Source: Candidatus Pacearchaeota archaeon
GTDB lineage: Archaea; Nanoarchaeota; Nanoarchaeia; Pacearchaeales; GW2011-AR1
Assembly: GCA_023228245.1 (NCBI GenBank)
Contig: JALOBN010000012.1
Location: 1 to 60,127, forward strand
Length of the DNA stretch: 60,127 bases
Direction: 5' to 3'
Every line of letters starts with the position of its first letter. The first letter of the stretch is position 1. Shown piece by piece: positions 53,704 through 60,127 of the stretch. A model generated the notes under the pieces. The model had not been told where the DNA came from. It was given only the letters and a program-made list of their open reading frames with translations, and made no database searches. Position numbers and translations under genes: made by a program.

Positions 53704-56700
53704 TTATCTCCCAAATTTGTCCAAGCCGAATCCGCCACGTCCGAATCCGCCGGTCTTCCAATACTCGTTCTCAAAAATCAACACGGCGTATGCATCCGTC
53801 GCAGTCCCCGGCGCGTCGATGGTGAGAAGAACCTCGTCCGACGACGTACTGTCCGTGTGCCGTATCTCGATTATATCCGACTCCACTATCCCTGTCAAGT
53901 CGCCGGCCAGATTTCCCGCCGCAATCACCGTCTGCAGTGCTCCGCCATTCACCTTGGCCTGAAGATCTTCGTCCAGTGCCGCCGAAAGCGTAAAGGTGTA
54001 GTCGCCATCAACCGGGGCGGTCCACGGATCGCTGGTTTGGCCCGTGTCCAAGGTCCCCAAGTACGTGTCGTCCAGGAGGACGGAATCCACTGTGGCCTCA
54101 TGCTCCAAGTCCTGAAGCGCCTCGTAGGTGGTGTTGTGCCGGGCGGTAACGGCGAAGGTCAGGACTGTCGGGCAGCCATCGCAGGCTCGTATGATCTTGA
54201 CCAGCGACACGCCCAGGCTGGCGAGGCCGCCGTTGTACTCGCCCGTCCAAACCACATCGCCATCCTCCTTGAGTCGCAACCGATACTGCGTCCCCTCCGC
54301 CGCCGGGAACGTCGGGTCCAGCGTTTCCGCGTCCACCGCCAGTTGCGAAACCTCGTCGTAGATACGGTGATCGCGCCGGAGGAAGGTGACGGTCACGCCA
54401 GAATCAATATCGACCTCGGCCGGAGTCAGGTCGCCGTTCAGCCGCGGATTGGTAGGTGGGTAGGGCCGCAAGTCTCTGTCCTGAAGGGTGATCTCCACAG
54501 GAGTCACGTCAGCCTCATCAACCTGCGCCACAACAGTCTTTGGAATCAGTTTAACATCCACCGTACTGTTCCGGGTCAAGGCCGAAGTGCTGCCGGCCCA
54601 TCCCATGAATAGCAGCCACACGTCCGCGCCCGAGGAATGGGCCGCCGGCGACGTATCACAAAGGCCGCGGTAGACTGTCAGACTCAGCCCCACGTCGGTC
54701 TCGGCGGCGGATCGAACGGCCATTAGCTCGTCATCCACCAAAATTAGCCCGCTCAGGTTGTTCCCGATGTCACTGTCAGTCGTCACAGGAAACCTGGACA
54801 AAGGCTGATCCGTAACTATCGGGACCACGGTAGCGACGGCGGACAAGTCCCCGTCCACCAAAGCCCTGGGCGTGACAGAGCCGTCCCCGACCAAAGTCGC
54901 ATCCGCAAATATATCGTAACCTTCCTCGCCCTTGCCAGTGGCAGCGGCAGCCGCCAGCAGACGACTGCCCGTCGTGTCCGACTGTCTCCTCAGCACGGCC
55001 TCAGGCATTTCGCTGACGGCCAGGTGATCGAACGGAATCAAGGACGTGCTCTCTTCCTGCCACGAAGAGGACTGGCTCGCAAGGGTGATCTCCCCGCCAG
55101 TAAAGATGTCCTGCGCCAAGTCAAGCTCGATTGGCCCATTATCCTCATCGCTGGGCATCATGCCGACGACTCGCATAACAATGTTCGTATTCAAAGAGGC
55201 AGGAGCGAATCGAATCGGCCGGCCTTCGTGAAGATTCCACTGATCTCTTGTGACACGGACTTTGGCGAGACACAGCGGAACCGAGAAGGACTTCAGTTCA
55301 CGCCAGGCGAGGACTGTGGCCAACTCCTTGGTACACACCGCAGGCATTCGAGTGGCGGGGGCCGGCACTCGACCGCCCTGTATCTGCACATTGGCGTGAT
55401 CTATGGCCATAATCGACGCATCCGCATAATCGCCATCGCGATTGTTGAACTCCAGTTGGAGGGTATTCATCGTACTCTGCCAAGTGCCTCGCGAGAATGT
55501 CTCGATCCGAACAATATTGTCGTCATCCAAAACGGGAATCGTTTCTGGATCATAGTCATCCCGAATAAGCTGGATGCACCACTTTCCTGTAACCCTGTCC
55601 AAATAGAAGCGACCATCCACCTGATCTTCGATCATCGACAGCACGTCTACGGCCGGTGTAGTCGAAGTCAAGACCAGCCCCATGCCCTGATTTTCGGATG
55701 TCAAGGTCGTGGCCGCGGCCTCGAAATTAACCAGATCAATGTCGTCGTCCGTGAAATGTAGATATTCGGTCAATGTCTGGTACGCCAGGTTCATGGGATT
55801 GATGTCTGAAATGATAGAGGTTCCCTCATCCTCGTCCCAGCCGTGGACCTCGAATTTGCACAGGTGCGAAAGCGAGTGCCACGCGCCCCCCGAATAATAA
55901 GCCGTGTTGGAAACATCAGCGCCAGCCTCTGCGTGAATCGTGATTCCCGGAGCGGGAATTCGACCGCCCTGGAACACAAAATAATATGTCCCGGCCTCCA
56001 ACGCCAGCCCGCCAAAGAACAAATAAATCCAGTCGTAGGTCGCCTCGCTATTCCAGTCACCGTAGCCAACCCCCTGCCAAAAATACTTGGTATTTCCCGG
56101 CAAGTCGCCACTCGCATTGGTGACACCCACAACGCCCATATAATAAATCCGGCCGTCAATCCAAAGAACACCGCCGCCCGGCGCACGCTTGGCCCACACC
56201 CTCGCATAAGACAATCGCTTAGATTCCGGCAACACAAACTTAATGGCGTAGCTGTCGTGCCCGGACAGGTCAACATCCGGCGCAGCAGTCCCCTGGGCCA
56301 GAAGTGTAAGGTCAGGCTGCGGAAGCTCAAGGCCGTTGAGGCTGGACTGGACCTCGAACGTCCAATTTTGTAGCGAGGCGTCCTGACCAATGAAGGAATC
56401 GATGACCACATAGGCCGTGCCCCGGTAGGCCGGGCAGGGATTCTGAAATTCAGCCAAATAGGAATCCGGCATTTGATCTTCAGTTCCCGGATAGAATCGC
56501 ATAGCGCCCGTAGGCTCAGAGTTGGTCAGGTGGTTTTGGCCCAGGGTGGTTGTGGTGTTGAGGGGCGGGAAACTAATGTCCGTGACCTTGTCGGCGTAAC
56601 CCTCCCACACTACCGTATTGCCGTACCAGACTTTTCGCAGAGCAACGGGACCCCGGCACAGGCCGAACTGAAACGATAGATAGTAATTGTAGCCCGTGAC

Positions 56701-56970
56701 CACGTTTTTCGAGTTGAACATGCTCACGTCCACCTTGACCTTGTTCGCGGTCGCACGATAGTTGCCATACCACAGTAGCTGCGGGGACCGGATTTTTTGC
56801 GTCCCAACCACCAGCGCGATGGGGTTGACCTCAGACGTACTGGGGATACTAAGCTCCTCCAGCGCCTTTGGCGTTGCGTGCTGCATCTCCTTTTTGGCCC
56901 TACGTTCCGCCAGGACTTGACTAAACGCAAACGTTGCGCCCCAAAGGGCCATGACCAGCCAAATTCCCAT
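53704..56970 (-). CDS. Tail hub / tip attachment protein (Phage-tail_3-like)
   Basis: 1088 residues from ATG 56970 (TAATG overlap). It starts with a membrane-like segment (MGIWLVMALWGATFAFSQ) and a basic stretch, then IALVVGTQKIRSPQLLWYGN and YYLSFQFGLCRGPVALRKVW, the hub pattern of GTA- and gpJ-like tail proteins. A large beta-rich domain (about 250-400) carries a possible carbohydrate-binding fold, and later parts are fibronectin-like. It forms the central baseplate hub that the tape measure passes through and may contact the host surface. Confidence 0.85.
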   Translation of the reverse strand: MGIWLVMALWGATFAFSQVLAERRAKKEMQHATPKALEELSIPSTSEVNPIALVVGTQKIRSPQLLWYGNYRATANKVKVDVSMFNSKNVVTGYNYYLSFQFGLCRGPVALRKVWYGNTVVWEGYADKVTDISFPPLNTTTTLGQNHLTNSEPTGAMRFYPGTEDQMPDSYLAEFQNPCPAYRGTAYVVIDSFIGQDASLQNWTFEVQSSLNGLELPQPDLTLLAQGTAAPDVDLSGHDSYAIKFVLPESKRLSYARVWAKRAPGGGVLWIDGRIYYMGVVGVTNASGDLPGNTKYFWQGVGYGDWNSEATYDWIYLFFGGLALEAGTYYFVFQGGRIPAPGITIHAEAGADVSNTAYYSGGAWHSLSHLCKFEVHGWDEDEGTSIISDINPMNLAYQTLTEYLHFTDDDIDLVNFEAAATTLTSENQGMGLVLTSTTPAVDVLSMIEDQVDGRFYLDRVTGKWCIQLIRDDYDPETIPVLDDDNIVRIETFSRGTWQSTMNTLQLEFNNRDGDYADASIMAIDHANVQIQGGRVPAPATRMPAVCTKELATVLAWRELKSFSVPLCLAKVRVTRDQWNLHEGRPIRFAPASLNTNIVMRVVGMMPSDEDNGPIELDLAQDIFTGGEITLASQSSSWQEESTSLIPFDHLAVSEMPEAVLRRQSDTTGSRLLAAAAATGKGEEGYDIFADATLVGDGSVTPRALVDGDLSAVATVVPIVTDQPLSRFPVTTDSDIGNNLSGLILVDDELMAVRSAAETDVGLSLTVYRGLCDTSPAAHSSGADVWLLFMGWAGSTSALTRNSTVDVKLIPKTVVAQVDEADVTPVEITLQDRDLRPYPPTNPRLNGDLTPAEVDIDSGVTVTFLRRDHRIYDEVSQLAVDAETLDPTFPAAEGTQYRLRLKEDGDVVWTGEYNGGLASLGVSLVKIIRACDGCPTVLTFAVTARHNTTYEALQDLEHEATVDSVLLDDTYLGTLDTGQTSDPWTAPVDGDYTFTLSAALDEDLQAKVNGGALQTVIAAGNLAGDLTGIVESDIIEIRHTDSTSSDEVLLTIDAPGTATDAYAVLIFENEYWKTGGFGRGGFGLDKFGR

Positions 56971-57740
56971 TATTGCAGCCCCGTCAGGAATATGTTTCGA
57001 GTAGGGATGTACGGAAACCCGCGAAAGTTCACTATGTTGTCGAAGGTTCCGTGACAGACATTGGGTGTGTGGTTGCATCCGGCATAGACCACTACATCTT
57101 CTCCGTCTACGTCCTCATAGAACGGCACAGACAGGGTCAGCACGTCACCCTCTTGCTTATAGACCTGTCTCCAGTCGTCTCCAAACTTGACCGTGCCAGG
57201 AACTGCCCACTGATCCCCCTTATCAGCAAACAAGCCGGGCACAGTGATTTCGTTTCCGGAGACTTCCGATACTGTGCCCTCGAATTTATGATCCTCTCGA
57301 TTGAGGCCGCACTGAGTGCCGAACAACTCGACCTGACACTGTGTGCAGTAGACATCGGAGCACAGTGAATATTCAAACGACGTGACAACCGACTCGACCA
57401 TAAATTCCGCGATCTGTCCGTCGTCGCTAAACTTTACTGATTTGATCCATCCCTTATACCGGACCCTCAACGATGCCGGATTGTCCTCAGTGTCGAGCCA
57501 CTGAATTAGCAGACTGGCCTTGTCTGACGGGGCAATCGTCTTGTAAAGCTGAGGGATCGCGTGACTGGCAGGCATCCTAATCGCTAAGGGCTCTGTGCCG
57601 TCAGTGATGGCGTCATGGCTCATTGCTGCGAGGGGATAGAACGTGTTGACTCCCACCACTATGGTCTCATCAACCGCGTTGTGGATTCGCCAAGTGGACA
57701 ATCCAATGACTATGGTCGTAAGCTCTACAGGGAGCATCAC
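56970..57740 (-). CDS. Baseplate protein (DUF2163 / GTA gp13-like)
   Basis: 256 residues, ATG 57740. It ends with the family signature GCNHTPNVCHGTFDNIVNFR, then GFPYIPTRN, and has CTQCQVELFGTQC near 130-142. In relatives the cysteines bind an iron-sulfur cluster that closes or stabilises the tail tip. It lies between the distal tail protein and the hub, as in gene transfer agents and siphoviruses. Confidence 0.85.
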   Translation of the reverse strand: MMLPVELTTIVIGLSTWRIHNAVDETIVVGVNTFYPLAAMSHDAITDGTEPLAIRMPASHAIPQLYKTIAPSDKASLLIQWLDTEDNPASLRVRYKGWIKSVKFSDDGQIAEFMVESVVTSFEYSLCSDVYCTQCQVELFGTQCGLNREDHKFEGTVSEVSGNEITVPGLFADKGDQWAVPGTVKFGDDWRQVYKQEGDVLTLSVPFYEDVDGEDVVVYAGCNHTPNVCHGTFDNIVNFRGFPYIPTRNIFLTGLQ

Positions 57741-59074
57741 TCCTCCACGGTAATGACGGGAATCTGGCAGGAAGCCCAGCCCAGGGCGTTCTGGTGCTGG
57801 ATGACAATGTCGTCAGCGTCCAGTCGCACACGATCCAAGTATTCGATTCGCGCCACGCTCTCTGGCTGGATAGTCTCCGGCCAGGCGGCATTGAGCGTCA
57901 ACCGCTCAGTTGCGTCCGAGATAACCTGGGAATCCACTACTGTGCGCGACAAGACCGTATCATCCCTCAAAACTATCCGGATTGAGTTTCGCCGGCTTCT
58001 CACGAAATCCGTGTATCCGCAATACGCCACGTTCAGCGACGTGCTGCCCCCAACCAGCGCCGCATTGGGAGTTAACTCCTCCGCAAATGTGGCCAGATCA
58101 AAAGAGATGGCGCGGCCTCGTAGCCGGTAAAGCAATTGCCGCAACGCCCAAAGCTCCCCGCGGCTGTGGGTCCAGAACCCCAGCAAAGAGCCCCGGTCGC
58201 CCCGATCAATCAGCACAGTCCGAAACATCAAGCCATACCCGGAATCCAGCCTATAGTGAGGCCGCGAATGCGACTCTCGCAGTAAATCTATGTAGTTGAC
58301 ATCAACCATCGACAATTCTCCGTTGGCATACGGAGTCACGCCAAGGTCATTGTCCACCGGAGACATCTCCAGCTTCAGATCATACATAGCGTATCGCAGC
58401 CTTTTGGTGACTGAGATACGATCCGCCCAGCACTTATACGCCGGCAGGACCTCAGAGCCTATTGGATAGTCGTTCAACAAAAGCCCGTCAAATTCCAGAG
58501 CATCTGCCGCAACGGACGACACCCTGCAAATATCGTATTTCCCGCTTATATGGCTCAGCAAGGCGAAATACCCTGCCTTGAACTGAGACACGGCGGTGGT
58601 GCCTACCATCACCGAGGATTGTCCTGCCGAGGCCGCCGCCGTCAGATAGGCCGGCTCATGCCAATACGGAAAAACCATTTCGTCCATTGCTAATGCCGGC
58701 AGGTAGCTTTCCATAAACTGCCGGCCGTCCGCAATTTTAGGCTCCACTGCTATTCGCGGACATTTGCGCAGAGGCATTCTGGTTTCCTGCCCGCCCAGGG
58801 TCCGATGAATCTCTGTCTTGAAGATCAAGTGCTCAGTTAACGGCCTTTCTGGGCGGTACGGAAGGACCGTGAGGGTCGGATCAACCTCCGTTTCCAGCAC
58901 AATATCCTCTGCGACCACGTCGGCCGTGACCAACATACGGCCCTTGCCGGCAATGGCCGGGACGATGTTTCTGACAATGACAACATCCGTGTAGGGACCA
59001 ATCGGCACGCCGTAGGAGTCGCTCTCCTCGGCCGATTGGAATGGGCCGATGTTAGTATGATACCCGTCCGTCAC
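57737..59074 (-). CDS. Distal tail / minor tail protein
   Basis: 445 residues, GTG 59074 in a GTGA overlap with the beta-helix gene. It has FPYWHEPAYLTAAASAGQSS near 134-153 and repeated beta modules. The C-terminal part (RVRLDADDIVIQHQNALGWA) is also beta-rich. Order and composition suit a distal tail (Dit-like, DUF2460-type) ring joining tube and hub. The family is not certain. Confidence 0.75.
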   Translation of the reverse strand: MTDGYHTNIGPFQSAEESDSYGVPIGPYTDVVIVRNIVPAIAGKGRMLVTADVVAEDIVLETEVDPTLTVLPYRPERPLTEHLIFKTEIHRTLGGQETRMPLRKCPRIAVEPKIADGRQFMESYLPALAMDEMVFPYWHEPAYLTAAASAGQSSVMVGTTAVSQFKAGYFALLSHISGKYDICRVSSVAADALEFDGLLLNDYPIGSEVLPAYKCWADRISVTKRLRYAMYDLKLEMSPVDNDLGVTPYANGELSMVDVNYIDLLRESHSRPHYRLDSGYGLMFRTVLIDRGDRGSLLGFWTHSRGELWALRQLLYRLRGRAISFDLATFAEELTPNAALVGGSTSLNVAYCGYTDFVRSRRNSIRIVLRDDTVLSRTVVDSQVISDATERLTLNAAWPETIQPESVARIEYLDRVRLDADDIVIQHQNALGWASCQIPVITVEE

Positions 59075-60127
59075 AGTCCCACCATAGCGCCCAGCATCAG
59101 ACCAGCGTCAAAACAAGGTGATCCGTTCTGAAGCCGGTAGTCATCGTTGTCAGGATCAACCATCAATGGGTTGGCCGAAATGTCCCCGATGCCCTTGACG
59201 ACATTGGCTCCATCTACACCGTTATCCCACCAACAGTTGTGCATTGAGTGGAGTCTGTTAGGGTCGATACTGTAGTCCACCCCGACAGTGTTTTTGGCAA
59301 TGATGTTGTTAATCAGGTCCAGTTGGTAGTTTGATGTGTCTGTGCGAAGAATGCCTGCCCCGTTATTGTAGAAGATGTTTCCTACCACCCGCATTCTGCC
59401 GTAGTTCCCGGTAACTCTGAGACCCGCAGTTGTGTTTCTTGTGAAGACACAATGCTGGATTATGTGAGTCGAAGCCGAAAAGGACGCGGTCTCAATTCTG
59501 AGACCCTCGTTGCTGTCACGGAAGACGCAACAATAAAGTGCAAAATAGCCGCCACCCCTGGCCCCATACCCAAGAGTGGACACAAAATCACAAAGGATGT
59601 AGGTTCCGGAATCAAGCGAACATGCTCGACGATTGGCAACTGCACCATCTTCGATGAACTGGCAATTATACGCAATGCCGGAGCTATCCTGGAATCCCCC
59701 CACTACTGATGTAAGGTTGCTGCCACGAACCCGAATATGCCGAAAATTGATTCCAAGGGTTACCACCCCGCTATTCAGGGACAAATTGCCAAAGTCTAAA
59801 AGCGGTCGGCTATCTCCAACTGGACTATCGCCCCGCGAAGTACCGTACCCAAACACTGAGCACTTACTGGCAGGCGAAAGTACCTCTATCGGGGAATGCA
59901 CGCCTCCTCCTATCCACAGCACATTACCATCAGCCACCGAACCAGCAAATTCAGTATCACTATTCGCACCAAACTTGTAGGCCCCTCCCACATACAGACT
60001 CCGATTAGAGCCCGTGCCTGCTGCCGCTCTGTCCATCCTTACTGTGTTCGTGTCGATGTACTCTACGATTTGAACGAAGTAATAAAAGCCAGGAACATAC
60101 AACAAACAGACATTGCCTACCATTTGA
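59071..60127 (-). CDS. Parallel beta-helix tail protein, C-terminal part
   Basis: Continuation of the gene starting at 321 (full product 416 residues). The body has repeated short strands with stacked Asn and small residues (INFRHIRVRGSNLTSVVGGF, STHIIQHCVFTRNTTAG, LDLINNIIAKNTVG), a right-handed parallel beta-helix. It ends with a common phage motif (DNDDYRLQNGSPCFDAGLML). Such proteins are tail spikes or polysaccharide-binding or -cleaving proteins, made here just before the distal tail genes. The join at 60000/1 falls inside it. The ATG at 60123 is internal. Confidence 0.85.
   Translation of the reverse strand, partial: QMVGNVCLLYVPGFYYFVQIVEYIDTNTVRMDRAAAGTGSNRSLYVGGAYKFGANSDTEFAGSVADGNVLWIGGGVHSPIEVLSPASKCSVFGYGTSRGDSPVGDSRPLLDFGNLSLNSGVVTLGINFRHIRVRGSNLTSVVGGFQDSSGIAYNCQFIEDGAVANRRACSLDSGTYILCDFVSTLGYGARGGGYFALYCCVFRDSNEGLRIETASFSASTHIIQHCVFTRNTTAGLRVTGNYGRMRVVGNIFYNNGAGILRTDTSNYQLDLINNIIAKNTVGVDYSIDPNRLHSMHNCWWDNGVDGANVVKGIGDISANPLMVDPDNDDYRLQNGSPCFDAGLMLGAMVGL
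60001..60127. repeat. Right copy of terminal direct repeat (circular overlap)
   Basis: Identical to 1-127. Counting it once gives a 60,000-bp circle. Confidence 0.95.

Overview
The window is one complete tailed-phage genome in circular form. Its last 127 bases (60001-60127) repeat its first 127 exactly, so the molecule closes at 60,000 bp, and one tail gene runs across the join. The gene set is that of a siphovirus-like double-stranded DNA phage: HK97-type head genes, a lambda-style tail chaperone frameshift, a long tape measure protein and a gene-transfer-agent-like baseplate. It has its own replication machinery and a tyrosine recombinase. Many promoters fit the bacterial sigma-70 consensus, and lipoprotein and Tat-type signal peptides are present, so the host is a bacterium. 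The sequence alone does not identify the host.

Layout: almost everything lies on the minus strand and is read leftward. From about 21.4 kb down to 18.8 kb is a short operon of small unknown proteins. From 18.4 to 16.7 kb are a radical-SAM-like protein, zinc-motif peptides and a small HTH/AT-hook protein. From 16.5 kb down to 0 is the structural operon: small subunit of terminase, protease, large terminase, portal, scaffold, capsid, connectors, tail tube, chaperones and tape measure. It continues through the join (60.1 to 53.0 kb) with a beta-helix tail protein, baseplate proteins, the tail hub and a TNF-like fold protein. From 53 kb down to 28.9 kb is the replication and nucleic-acid module: dNTP hydrolases, metallophosphoesterase, three DNA methyltransferases, SNF2 and RecD-like helicases, an SSB-like protein, DNA polymerase I, a VRR-type nuclease, primase-helicase, three HNH/Endo VII nucleases, a Topo VI-A-like protein, DNA ligase and RtcB RNA ligase. 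Only 22.3-28.9 kb is read rightward. It holds a run of small proteins, many with zinc-ribbon cysteine pairs, and ends with the recombinase.

The two strands diverge from a 0.9-kb non-coding region (21.4-22.3 kb). It has back-to-back promoters, an array of an 11-bp motif, a minisatellite, TGTTTTAA iterons and an AT-rich stretch, so it is the likely control centre and replication origin. The same motif (consensus SGTCCNATAAY) recurs in a second array at 18.6-18.8 kb and inside the promoters of the structural operon, the capsid gene and the tail gene at 3.3 kb. This looks like a genome-wide repressor or stoperator system. Five genes have a sigma-70 promoter whose -10 box lies exactly 6 bp before the ATG, which predicts leaderless mRNAs. 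No endolysin, tRNA, CRISPR array or retroelement was recognised.
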